Assembly: GCA_032871835.1 (NCBI GenBank)
Contig: CM065299.1
Location: 82,713,652-82,777,651 of the forward strand
Length of the DNA: 64,000 bases
Origin: Dipteronia dyeriana
Lineage: Eukaryota; Streptophyta; Magnoliopsida; Sapindales; Sapindaceae
Direction of reading: 5' to 3'
Each line of letters begins with the position of its first letter. Position 1 is the first letter of the stretch. This document shows, one piece after another, positions 48,301 through 58,599 of the stretch. The notes under the pieces were generated by a model that saw only the letters and a program-made list of their open reading frames with translations, did not search any database and had not been told where the DNA came from. The position numbers and the translations under genes were made by a program.

Positions 48301-48700
48301 ATCCGAAAGTAGCAGGTAGCCCCGTTGCGCTACTTTGTGCCCTCGATGTTGCATCAGGCTGGGTTTCATACTAAACGAACGGTAGGACTGTTGAAATTTG
48401 AGAAGACAAGTAAGCCCTTTGATGTCACCGTCGTGTCGGAAAAACAAATCCCCCAGCAGAAGCAATCGTAAGACATTACGTAATAGTCACTTTAAGATTG
48501 TATTAGTATAAACCTAATGCTTTATTAACGTTTGTTAATGTATCCAACTTCAGGGGTAACTATGGTCCCCACACGTTGAGATTGATCGAGTACATATTGG
48601 CAAACAAAAAAGATTTCGATTGGTCTGAAGACGATATGGGGATCATTCGGGAGAAGGTGACGATTGAAATATTTGCAAACTTCAGGCCCGTATAGATTTC
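45324..48700 (+). pseudogene. DUF1985-Ulp1 protease gene of a Mutator-like element
   Basis: Predicted SUMO-protease-like C48 enzyme with an N-terminal DUF1985. Exon 1: 45324-46076 (FGHFMSMHRELKF, FLLGNHVVRFSKVKFSLITG, YNIYGLSHTF). Exon 2: 46161-46300 (VIPKLAEVFG, KKLEKIFSAR). Then an acidic exon (from about 46384), a coiled region (46806-47000), a Pro/Gln-rich repeat (47090-47280), and protease exons (47580-47660, about 47746-47860, 47951-48105, 48190-48470, 48554-48692). The protease keeps His (GRQHWLLV), Asp (IVDPWR) and Gln (IPQQ), but the catalytic Cys is Tyr at 48561-48563 (GNYGPHT). Stops occur near 45462, 46245 and 46387, and a 22-bp duplication at 47755-47799 shifts frame. Dead on several counts. 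Confidence 0.78.
47090..47280 (+). repeat. Pro/Gln-rich tandem repeat in the Ulp1-type gene
   Basis: Units of about 30 bp reading roughly CCGCCACCTCCTAGCGAGCA then ACGGGCTCC, repeated four to five times; in one frame this gives PPPPPSEQQAP-like peptides. Probably a flexible linker between DUF1985 and the protease. Confidence 0.65.
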
Positions 48701-48711
48701 TGTAGTAATTC

Positions 48712-48956
48712 ATGTGTATACGTACCAATTCTGTTTTATATGTTCCAACTACTTTGTATATTTACAAATTCTTTTGTATATGTACCATCAGTTTTGCTGC
48801 AGTTTACCAATTCTTTTGTATATTTAGAAATTCGTTTGTACAATTTTTTTTTCATCTTTATATATACGGAGAGTATTTAAATACAATTGCATTTCAGTTA
48901 CTTAACAAGTCATACGAGTTCAAATTATAACAATATCATCATGATAACGCCTAAAT
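48712..48956 (+). other. Short spacer between convergent genes
   Basis: AT-rich, with short repeats such as TTCTTTTGTATAT and GTACCAATTC. It joins the 3' ends of the protease gene and the transposase gene. No gene seen. Confidence 0.5.
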
Positions 48957-51717
48957 TCATTTCACGGTGCCACCGTCTCTAGTAGGGCACGTCTGTCTGT
49001 TGTGACCAACAGTATGATAGATACTACACTTGCGTCTGTATTCCTCAGGAATGACTTTGCTCGGATCTTCATCAGTAAAAACTGGGTTAGAACATCTCCT
49101 CGAATTATGCCCTGGTTGTCGACATCGCCTACAATTCTGTGTGGATGTTCTCTCCGAAGACTAGATACGGCTTGAAACCATCGGGCGACCTGCTTGTCTC
49201 CTGGAGCTTGGATTCAAAACGACTCTCTCAGCGATGTCAGATGGCACAATCCAAGTGGAAGGATGTCCAACCGGCATAATAGGTACACATCAATAAGTGT
49301 TTGTCGCTTGTAGTAGTCCGCACAGAGGGATGTGAAATCCATGTTTCGGTCTCTGTAAGAACATTGCAAACGATGATAAAATTGTATAATGTTTAAGTAC
49401 TTGTAAACATCCTAAAATTGTATGATGTACCTTGCGGCAGCGAGAGCGTGAGAACATGGAAGAAGGTCCATTTGGAATTTGTTACATGTGCAGGTTTTCC
49501 TGGCTAAGTCAACGGTCCACTATTTTCCAGCCCGTTTCACCGAAAATATGTTCCAGTCAACTAGATTAACGGTCATAAAATTGCACTTTCTACACGTTTC
49601 AGGATCACAAGATGTGCTGCATCGGTCAACTGATGACGCATGGATTGTGCAGCTCTATGACGATCATGAAACCAACGATGTAGCCTATTCCTAATAAACT
49701 CTGCCAAAGTCAACATAGGCAGTTGCCGTGCAAATTTAAGGCATGAGTTTATGCATTCTGTAGCATTTGTTGTCATGACCCTATACCTTCTGTCGGGGCA
49801 GTGAACACGGGACCACTTCTGTGGACCGGCATCAATTACATATTCATATGCATTCGGGTGCAAGTTGCTTAACTCTTCCATGTGCCGGTTATATTGCAAC
49901 TCGGTGTACGCTCGGGCTGCTTTATCCATTATTGCGGTAACATCCTTTCTATGATATCTCTTCTTAATATTTTCATAAAAGTGCCAGCAACATATGGTAT
50001 GGGTGGCATAAGGGAACACTTTAGAAATCCCTGCTTCAATGCTTGCATGTCGATCAGAAATGAAAACCAAATCATCTATATGGCCAAGGGCACCTTTCAA
50101 GCAATCCAAAAACCACTCCCATGATAGGTTGTTTTCTGAGTCACCGTACCCAAAAGCAATTGGATAAACCTGTTCATTCTCATCTTGTGCAGTTGCAACA
50201 AACATTGTGCCCCCGAATCTACCCTTTAAATGGGTACCATCAACGGCAATAACTGGACGCATACACCTCTGGAATCCTCTGACTGAGGCACCCAACTACA
50301 TGAAAAAGTATAGAAATTTACCATTTTCATCGCACTGTAAGTCAGTTATCGCTCCAGGATTTTGTTGTTCCAACACGTAACTGAATGATGGCAGCAGTTG
50401 GAAGCTTTCCTCATGCGTTCCATAGGTGAGTGACAAAGCATAATCAAGGGCTTGATGTGCCTTACTGTACATTATTTGGATGCCATACATTGTTTTCATG
50501 TCGGCGATTATGTCCTTCGGATGCATTAATCGACCATCCTGTTGCTGAAATCTAGGTGCAACCACTTCTCCAATTATGACTGCACTAGCTTATCGATGGC
50601 GGTAGTGAATCTCCTCCAACGGACAAGTGTGTTCGTTGATAAAACTACGTACTTGAAAGTATGTTGCTTCATCTCTCTTAACCGCTCTTAACTTCCATGT
50701 ACAGTTGTCTATCAAACAAACCAGATGTAATGTTGTCTTATTCGACCTTTTCACCTTCCACTCGAAGTTGTGCCGCATTGTAAAATGGTCAGCCAATCTC
50801 TTCAAATCCCTTTAAGTAGGAAACAATTGACCTTTATTTATCATGCTGGTAGGTTCATCTTCTACCCAGTTCCTGCTTCCACCCATACCAAACGAGTATG
50901 ATTCTACTCTTGGAATAACCCACGTTTTGGCATTCATATAATCAACTGGAGTTACATCAGGCCTGACCTCAGATGTCCCAGCTATATCTACTACAGTGGA
51001 ACTACATCTGTGGACACATCTTGCACGTCTTTCCGTTTCGAACCGTTCTTCATCTTCCTCATTGTTCGGTATATTATGTATCGGATGTAAATTTACCTCA
51101 TTAGCCACCTCATGGATTGGTAGGTTATGAGGTAAATTGTTCCGCTCATTGTTCATGTCATCGTACATCTCATTGTATTGGTGGTTGTACTGCCCAACGT
51201 TCAATTCAATTTGACAACCGAAATCATCGTCCAATTGAGCTCCAACTATATCACTATGGTCGGCTACTTCCGGTGGGATACCACATAGCTTTTTCCTACC
51301 GTCAATCCCACTTCTTTCTGTGAACAACTGGTTGCTTCCGCCTGAAGATCGAAATTGTTGGGTGTTATCATGAGGAGGGATTTCTTCACCGATGACACCT
51401 CCTGCAGCCCTCTCAATTAAACTGACACATACTTGAAGGATTGCCCTATTTTCCCCTAGCATAAACAAAACATCGTCGTCATTTCTTATAAATGTGCGAC
51501 ATGTGGTCCCGGGAACGATTGATATAGATTGTAGATCAGCAATGTATTGGTTCACATCGTACTTCACAACGGTTTGTACGATTGACACCAGCTCTTCGTA
51601 AGTCATATTTATGGACACATACATTTCTTGGTTATCGGAACCAAGAAACCTCTGACTTCCATCAGGTAATTGCTCCCATCGACCGTTGTAAGATATTACT
51701 AATCTAACCCGATCCAT
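48957..51717 (-). pseudogene. MuDR-type Mutator transposase
   Basis: Cuts and inserts Mutator-like elements. Start at 51717-51715 (MDRVRLVISYNGRWEQLPD), chosen because homology begins there. Domains: N-terminal PB1-like region (51717-51400), a variable acidic part, DNA-binding region (50800-50590, MRHNFEWKVKRSNKT, CLIDNCTWKLRA), MULE transposase core (50265-49690) with catalytic Asp in VIAVDGTHLKG, Asp in FISDRHASIEAGI and Glu in TTNATECINS, a SWIM finger (49500-49440, CTCNKF.. LPCSHALA), and zinc knuckles (CRRCRQPGHNSRRC near 49135-49090). From 51717 to 49573 one frame holds, with stops at 50814-50812, 50592-50590 and 50298-50296. Later: a shift near 49590, stops, and a shift near 49285. Stop at 48959-48957. 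Confidence 0.87.
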
Positions 51718-51789
51718 TGTCCTGTGAAAATTATCATCACAATCAATTATTAACAGATAAAAAAAAACTTTTACAATTACTAACAATTA

Positions 51790-52480
51790 CAAGAAAATCA
51801 AATGGATCGAGTACTTTATATAAGGGATCGAGAACTTTTTCAAGGGTTCGAGAATAATTTACAAAGGATCGAGAACTTATAAAAAGGGTTCGATTCGAGA
51901 ACTTTTATCTATAATATTTTTCAAACTATCGAGAACTTTTTATAATGGTTCGAAAACTTTTAACAAGGGAACGAGAACTTTTTGTAAGGGATCAATAACA
52001 TTTCAAATGGTTCAAGAACTTTTTAAAAGGATCGAGAATATTTGTTAAAAGGACCGAGAACTTTTATCAACGGATCGACAACTTTCAACAAGTCAACGGG
52101 GAACTTTTTCTAAGGGATCGAGAACATTTCTAACGGTTCGAGAACTTTTTAAAGGGATCGAGACTATTCTCAAATTATCGAGAACTTTTATCATGGGATC
52201 GAGAACTTTTAACAAGGGAACGATAACATTTTCTAAGGGATCGAGAACATTTGTAACGGTTCGAGATCTTTTTAAAGGGTTTGAGATCTTTTTAAAGGGA
52301 TCGAGAACATTTGTAACAGTTCGAGATCTTTTTAAAGGGTTCGAGAACTTTTATAACGGTTCGAGAACTTTTCCTAAGGGATCGAGCATTTTTTGTCGAG
52401 CATTTTTTTCAAATAATCGAGCTTTTTTCAAACTAAATAAGAGCTCGTTCCAATATAAAATAAGCTCGATTCATCTTAAA
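51790..52480 (-). repeat. Array of GATCGAGAACTTTT-type repeats upstream of the transposase
   Basis: About twenty irregular units of 25-35 bp with core GGGATCGAGAACTTTT or GGTTCGAGAACTTTT. The array lies just 5' of the transposase start and probably forms part of the element's terminal region. The motif resembles that in the array at 41764-42290. Confidence 0.85.
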
Positions 52481-52491
52481 ATTTTCTCGGT

Positions 52492-52641
52492 CACACAAAA
52501 GGCGTTGTCCACCATCACAAACGGTGGCTTAAAATGGTTATACCTATTCAGGGTTGTTTTATTGTCTATTGATAAACTTTCCGTTGACAACCATTTGAGC
52601 CGCCATCTGTGAGGGCGAACGGTGTCGGCGTTTTTCTTTTA
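52492..52641. repeat. Foldback (hairpin) module, upstream copy
   Basis: Arms of about 45 bp: ACGGTGGCTTAAAATGGTT pairs with AACCATTTGAGCCGCCATC on the other side. The loop holds ATTGTCTATTGATAAAC. A diverged copy lies at 57283-57431. Confidence 0.75.
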
Positions 52642-52759
52642 TAATGACTTTTAATAATCACTGTTTAGATTTTTTTTGGGATTTAATGTATTTTTTAAAC
52701 AATTCAAATTAAATTCAAATACAATAGATAATTACATAAAATCTTTTATATACAGTAAT

Positions 52760-53130
52760 GGTGTCCACGGTTCGGTTCGGTTCCGGTTATGACCCATCGG
52801 TTTCGATTCCGTGAAAAGGCCGACCCGTAACCATAACCGGAATGGAGCAGTTTGAGGCTGTTTCGGTTACGGCGGTTTTTCGGTTACGGTTTGGTTCGTT
52901 TTTTTTTTCATATACATTGCCACGTGTCAGCAATTGATTAGTTGTTGCATTATTTTTTTATTTTTATTTTTCGAAACCGACGGTTTTTGCACGGTTTTTC
53001 AGAAATCTTAACAGTAACCGAACCGTCGGAAATCGATTTCCAACCGGTTTTATAACCGAAGGTTTCGGTTACGATTTTAAGAGGACGGTTTCGGTTCGGT
53101 TTTGAACGGTTTAACCGAACCGTGAACACC
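52760..53130. mobile_element. MITE rich in CGGTTCGGTT, hAT-like
   Basis: 371 bp with inverted ends GGTGTCCACGGTTCGGTTC and AACCGAACCGTGAACACC. It is absent from the downstream copy of the direct repeat. A clear target duplication was not found. The ends match CGGTTCGG-rich plant MITEs, usually classed as hAT-like. Confidence 0.75.
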
Positions 53131-53225
53131 TCTAATATACGGTAGCCAAATATTCAACGAGAATAAAATATTACAAAAATCATTCGAGAATTCATGCGAC
53201 CCGTTTTTAGAATTCGACCCGGCTG

Positions 53226-53967
53226 GCCAGAGACACGGAACTATCCGATAAGGGCACATGGGACCCATCGAAGTAAATACTGGTCTAAGGCCGACCCCAT
53301 TACACAACCACTTCGCAATTCGCAACAACAACAAGAACAGCAACTGACATATAATATAATACCAAACCCTAATCTCATCTCCTTACAAAATCTCCGATTT
53401 TGTTGTAGATCATGGTCCACTTACACAATCTTAGCTTTTGATCGAAATGGGTATCAAAATTCTAATCCGATGATTCTTGCTTATGAGGTTTGATTTGTCT
53501 AATTCCCTGTAAATTTCATCAACTTATCATTGGAAATGGCAAAGATTCGGTTTTTATGGAGATCTTTCGATTTTTTTTAAAATTATAGTGATATGTTTAG
53601 TTGATCTTTGGCGGGTAATTTTCAGTTTGCTTGTAGAGTTTGAGCTTTGATACTGTAGATCTTGAATAGGTGAGTTTCTGGCATGTTGTAATGGTCGTAA
53701 CATTGTAAGAGACTAATCGTGTTTGATATTTATGTTTTTGGTGGAGAATTTGTAGCGAGGGTTAGTCATTTTACTTTATGAATTTGTAGGTTTTGAGATT
53801 TCTGAGTATTGCTGAGTGGTTCATATCAGCTTACATTTAGTGTTTAAAGTTTGAGATTTTTAGGAGTATGAATCTCGGGTTATTGGGGCTTGTAGATACC
53901 GAAACAGTTGAAGTTTTCAGGTACCATATTAAAACTTTTGAGGGGATTATTATTTAAGGAAGCACAG
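53226..53967 (+). promoter_or_regulatory. Promoter and 5' leader of the tubby-like gene
   Basis: A candidate TATA (ATATAATATAAT, near 53349-53360) is followed by AAACCCTAA (53364-53372), a telo-box-like motif common in promoters of plant growth genes. A leader intron may run from GAG|GTTTGATTTG (53487) to TTTTCAG (near 53920). Transcript ends are inferred. Confidence 0.45.
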
Positions 53968-56053
53968 ATGTCATTTAAAAGTATATTGCAAGACATGAGG
54001 GGTGAGTTTGGGAGCATATCTAGGAAGGGGTTTGATGTGAGGTTTGGATATGGGATGCGATCTAGGTTGCATCGGGTGGTTCAGGATAGTTCCTTTGTGG
54101 TTGAAGCTTTCAAGCAAAGCTGCTGGGCTAACTTGCCACCTGAGCTGTTGAGGGATGTGTTGATGAGGATTGAGGGTTCTGAGAGTACCTGGCCTCCCCG
54201 GAAAAATGTGGTTGCTTGTGCTGGTGTTTGCAGAAGTTGGAGGGAAATTATGAAGGAAATTGTTAAAACACCGGAAATTTCAGCCAAGTTGACGTTCCCC
54301 ATCTCCTTGAAACAGGTTCGGGAATGAGCACTTTTCTTTTAATGAGTTTTAGATAATGTTGTTTGATTGAATTATGTTTCATTTCTCACATTTTATTTTT
54401 TCCTGTTTATTATGATTGTAATATAACATATTGTTTAATGTCCATAGCTGAAATTGAATTTAGTTAATGTTCTGTTTTTGTGTTACCTCATCCTCATCGA
54501 CACATCCCTCAACAGCTATGGTCATATGCAGCAAAACCTGCTCTTTCTTCCCAATGAATTTTGATTGATTACTTTCTTTTGAGGAGTTTAATACTTTATA
54601 AACCATCATATTCTTTTATTTTGCTGCTAATTGTCAAAGCCTGTACTTTTTTGTTGCTGCTAATTGTCAAAATCCAAGCTTTTTGTTGTGCAGCCTGGTC
54701 CAAGGGGTTCTCTCCTTCAGTGCTACATTAAACGGAATCGTGGCAGCCAAACCTATTATCTTTATCTAGGCTTAAATCAAGGTGAATTACTGCATTTTTA
54801 TTTTATTCTATGTACTTGTAAAATTCATTTGTTGTGATTTTGTCCCTGTTTTTAATGTTGAAAAGATTTATGTATTGATGGATTTACCTATATTGTAGCA
54901 GTAGTATATACTTATTTTTCTTTAAACTATTTCAATTTGTTAGAGAAAGGATAGTATGCTTTTCCCTTATGCTTAAGTGTGAGTTGTAAACAGAGAATCA
55001 TTTTGTCTGTCTTGTCACTTGGCAGCTTCAAATGATGATGGGAAGTTTCTTCTTGCTGCAAGGAAGTGTCGACGCCCTACCTGCACTGACTACATTATCT
55101 CATTAAATGGTGATGATCTGTCCAAGGGGAGCAGCACCTACATAGGAAAGCTAAGGTATGGACTATGGCCATCCAGGATTTGACCTGTTTGGTTCTTCAT
55201 AAACATCTTAGTCTTACTCTTAGGGGACCATCTTGGTTTTCTGGATGACAGGTCAAACTTTTTGGGAACAAAGTTCACAATCTATGATGGGCAGCCACCG
55301 AATGCTGGAGCAGCAAGAGTTACTAAATGCTGCTCTACAAAGCTAGTTAATATTAAACAAGTCTCCCCTAGAGTCCCTGTTGGAAACTATCCTGTAGCCC
55401 ACATCTCATACGAGTTGAATGTCTTGGGTTCCAGGTGAGATAGATTTTTCTGGAAATTTTCTATTCATGTTTCCCCAGACAAATGACATGAACAATAATA
55501 TAATGTGTTAAATATCACCGTTCAATTACCATGTTAATGTTCCGTTCTACTAACAAAAGGTTTTCATTCTGTGAATAATAGAGGTCCAAGGAGAATGCAG
55601 TGTGTTATGGATGCCATCCCTGCCTCCTCCATTGAGCCTGGGGGAGTGGCCCCCACACAGACTGAATTTGTTCACAGCAGTCTGGATACATTTCCTTCCA
55701 TTCCTTTTTTCAGATCAAAATCAACCCGCACAGAAAATTTCCAATCTGGACCCTTTTCTGGTGCGAAAGATGGAATGCTGGGACTGAGGAACAAGGCCCC
55801 CAGGTGGCATGAACAGCTCCAGTGTTGGTGTCTGAACTTCAATGGACGGGTGACTGTCGCTTCAGTTAAGAATTTTCAGCTGGTTGCTTCTTTGGGGAAT
55901 GGAGCTACTGGACAGGAGAATGAGAATGTTATTCTCCAGTTTGGAAAAGTGGGAAAGGATGTGTTTACCATGGACTATCAATATCCAATCTCAGCATTCC
56001 AGGCATTTGCCATATGTCTTAGCAGCTTTGATACCAAGATTGCTTGTGAATGA
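53968..56053 (+). CDS. TLP: Tubby-like F-box protein, five coding exons
   Basis: Tubby-like proteins bind phosphoinositides at the plasma membrane through the C-terminal tubby domain; plant members add an F-box that links them to SCF ubiquitin ligases. Exons: 53968-54315, 54694-54781, 55026-55155, 55252-55434, 55582-56053, all with GT-AG introns and matching phases, giving 1221 nt (406 aa) and no internal stop. F-box at about residues 46-96 ([20 protein letters not shown], then [15 protein letters not shown]). Tubby domain from about residue 115 to the end ([35 protein letters not shown]; ending in [15 protein letters not shown]). The only ATG in frame before the F-box is at 53968 ([15 protein letters not shown]), the usual family start. 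It most resembles Arabidopsis TLP3 by memory. It is the only intact gene in the window. Confidence 0.95.
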
Positions 56054-56480
56054 CTTACAAGCAGCTCTGCACCTGTGTACAAACTTTTTCCCCGTAAGTA
56101 TCCGTGTGCTTTTTGACAAGATTTGAACTTGTGTCATATACTTCATTTTAGGTAATATATAACCCAGGCTTGAATTTTCATTCTGAATATCTCCATTTTA
56201 GTTGGTTGTTCAATATGATATATTCCAAAAGTCATCGTGAAACTTGATTGATCTGTAGAAGTGGCATGCAAAAAACTTGCATCTAGAACCCTTTTTGTTC
56301 TCACTGTTTATGTTTAGTAAAAACCGCGTCTTTCTTTTATGTATCATTTAATCTTTTTAACCTGACAGGAGTTTCCAGGTGCAATAAATCTTGGATGAAG
56401 ACTGCACCAGTGAATGGGGCCATCATTCAAGGAACCTTCTAGGTAGTTAAATCTGTGTTTGTTTACTTGCAAGTGTGAGC
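56054..56480 (+). other. 3' UTR of the tubby-like gene
   Basis: Follows the TGA at 56051-56053. A 3' UTR intron is possible (CCCGTAAGTATCC near 56092 to CTGACAGGAGTT near 56369). AATAAATC at 56384 may be the poly(A) signal. No other ORF. Confidence 0.4.
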
Positions 56481-57282
56481 ATTTAGGTTGTTAATTTTAA
56501 TGTTTTTCCCCTGTAAATAATCATTGTTGTTAACACCAGTCACCATGTTAGTTGAGCGCTTGCTAACAAATTACATCCTTTTTGGATTGTATCAAGTGTG
56601 AGAAAGTGGATGCCACAAGGTTTTGTGAATCTGCTGGTATCCTCCTTTATTGAAAGTCCCCATTTTTAAAAAAACATTGCTTGTGCTTTGCTGCAACTTG
56701 CTTGTAAAATTCTTTGGGTGGGCCCAAACCATTTTTTTGGATGCCTAAAGGTTTTGTGAATTTGAGCTACAATGCAAGCTCAGATTGCCAAGCTCCTCAT
56801 TGAATACAAGTCATCAAATCTTACTTGCAAATTAAGTGCTTAAAAGGCTGGGAATAATCGCCTCCTACTATCAAACAAACAAAAATAAAAAATAAAAAAT
56901 AAAAAATAAAAAGCCAATCACTGATATCACTCTCCACCTTTGACCCAGTACTCAAGTGGAGACGGTGTTTCCTCCCAAAACATTCAATAATATTTAGATA
57001 TAAAATCAGTGGGAGTCTGTGAGATAATACCACAAAGCTAATCAAACCTTTTTTTTTTTAACAAAAAAAAAACTCGAATCTACTGACAGTTTGTTGGCAC
57101 ATCGATCTATTAAAGACATAGTTTGACGCACACCACCTGAATGTGGGAATTGGTATGATTTCGGTAAAGTAAAATGAAAACGTCAGAAGCGTGGAGGCCA
57201 AAAGGGCCACGGCCTCCACCAAAGCAATCTTGTAGCATCCAACAGCAGCATCTGCAATTCCATTACAATCAAAATCACACAT
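56481..57282. other. Intergenic DNA, nothing recognised
   Basis: No domain seen. A simple AAAAATAAAAAAT repeat lies at 56881-56910. The two minus-strand ORFs over this stretch lack recognisable homology. Confidence 0.5.
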
Positions 57283-57895
57283 GTAGAAAACAAAAGCCGT
57301 CCCAGCTATCGCAGACTGCGGCTTAAATGGTTACCTATTGAGGGTTTGTATATGGTCCCATTGATAAACTCTCCATTGATGACCAATTGACCATTTGAGT
57401 TGCGATAGCGGACAGACGTTTGTTTTCTAACGTCTCATTGTTTTGATTTTCTTTGGATTCAATAATTGTTTTAAAACAATTTGAATTAAATTCAAATACA
57501 AAAGATAATTATATAAAATCTTTTATATACATTAGATTATAATTGGGATAATTAAATAGGATAATGGTATACATCCGGCCATTTTATCCATCCTCTATAG
57601 CTTTATACAGAGACTGATTATTTTTTTCCTATAAAATTAGAAACAAATTGAATGGAGTTAAAATTTAAGGTTTGGAAGAAAATAAAAAAGTGTAATGACG
57701 TGATAATGTGAAGATTCGGCAGCTGACAAGAAAGTTCAATGTAAACGACCACGTCAAATTAGATGTTAAGGTTGAATAAAAAGGATGAATGTTTACCATT
57801 ATCCAATTAAATATTCAATAAAAACAAAATATTATAAAATGAATCATTTAAGAATTTATGCGACACATTTTTAGGACTCAACCCAGCTGGCTGCA
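57283..57895 (+). repeat. Downstream copy of the direct repeat flanking the tubby-like gene
   Basis: Same order as 52490-53225: foldback module (57283-57431, arms GCGGCTTAAATGGTT and AACCAATTGACCATTTGAGT), AATTTGAATTAAATTCAAAT, ATAAAATCTTTTATATACA, then a MITE (57559-57804), then ATATTCAATAAAAACAAAAT, ATTTATGCGACAC and CAACCCAGCTGGC. Not homologous beyond these limits. Confidence 0.75.
57559..57804. mobile_element. Mutator-type MITE, 246 bp, 9-bp target duplication
   Basis: Ends GGATAATGGTATACATCC and GGATGAATGTTTACCATTATCC pair as inverted repeats. AATTAAATA occurs on both sides (57550-57558 and 57805-57813), a 9-bp duplication typical of Mutator elements. Absent from the upstream copy. Confidence 0.88.
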
Positions 57896-57959
57896 TTTGC
57901 AAAATAACTAAATATAATTATTAAAAATTGTTTTTAACCTTATAAGTCACAACATTGTT

Positions 57960-58126
57960 TTTTCTGTATTTAACCATTTATTTTATATGATTTTTGTAGC
58001 AGATCTTCTTTTAGGTTCTATTAATATGTTTTCTTCTTTAGTTTTCTGTTCTGTTTTGTTCTCTTTCTTTTTTCTTTAATAAAATGTTGGGGGCTCTCCC
58101 AACAACTTTATCAAAAAAAAAAAAAA
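57960..58126 (+). mobile_element. 5'-truncated LINE 3' end with poly(A)
   Basis: T-rich text (GTTCTGTTTTGTTCTCTTTC), then AATAAAATGTTGGGGGCTCTCCC and a run of 14 A near 58112-58125. This matches 3' ends of plant L1-type LINEs. Start uncertain. Confidence 0.6.
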
Positions 58127-58454
58127 TCGTATTGAATGATCAATGTCCAAACTCGAAACTACTCCATGTGAAAACACACAACAGCTTTCCAAAACTCACC
58201 GCCTCAACCTCAATGTGAAACATCCGGCACTAGAGAGGAAGTGAGAGAGAAGGGAAAGGTCCGGCACATCGGACGAGAAATAAGTCTATTTTTATTTCAT
58301 GTTGGATCCAAACCCTTCCTAACATTGTCGAAACAAAAAGATCATACGCATTGATATTAAAATATTTGATACGTGAAACCATGTTCTAGTTTCTATCTAT
58401 ATAAATATTATATAGATAGAATCCCAATGGATCTTCGTGTGTTTGGGAATCCAA
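58127..58454. other. Intergenic DNA, nothing recognised
   Basis: No gene or repeat identified. It includes the short inverted word TATATAGATAGA/TCTATATA at about 58398-58420. Confidence 0.45.
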
Positions 58455-58595
58455 ATACAGTAAAACCTCCGTAAAACAATATTTTTGAGACCAAGAAAAA
58501 TTATTATTTTATAGGTTTTATTTATTTAATGATAAATGAATAATTTATTAATTTATCGATAAATAAATATTTATGTTAATAAAAAAAATTTGGCT
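58455..58595. mobile_element. MITE fragment (ACAGTAAAACCTC family)
   Basis: ACAGTAAAACCTCCGTAAAAC, followed by TTTATCGATAAATAAATATT, is typical of the left end of plant pogo/Tc1-type MITEs. The right end is missing. Confidence 0.45.
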
Positions 58596-58599
58596 AGGG

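Larger units (their letters stand above)
52490..53225 (+). repeat. Upstream copy of a direct repeat flanking the tubby-like gene
   Basis: Matches 57283-57895 in the same orientation: foldback module (52492-52641), AATTCAAATTAAATTCAAAT, ATAAAATCTTTTATATACA, then after the MITE (52760-53130) ATATTCAACGAGAATAAAAT, ATTCATGCGAC, GACCCGGCTGGC. Not counting MITEs the shared unit is about 350-370 bp. Confidence 0.75.

Noticed and set aside
51117..51323. Plus-strand ORF with Cys/His
   Set aside because: Antisense of the transposase N-terminal region; the Cys/His pattern matches no finger.
52193..52612. 139-codon ORF with GSRTF repeats
   Set aside because: It reads through the GATCGAGAACTTTT array and the foldback; periodic peptide is only repeat DNA.
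53908..53967. Upstream in-frame start for the tubby-like gene
   Set aside because: The codon at 53908 is TTG, not ATG, and the segment looks like leader with a splice acceptor; the family start is MSFKSI at 53968.
52490..57895. The direct repeats around the tubby-like gene as LTRs
   Set aside because: They lack TG...CA ends, PBS and polypurine tract, and the enclosed gene is a host gene with introns.
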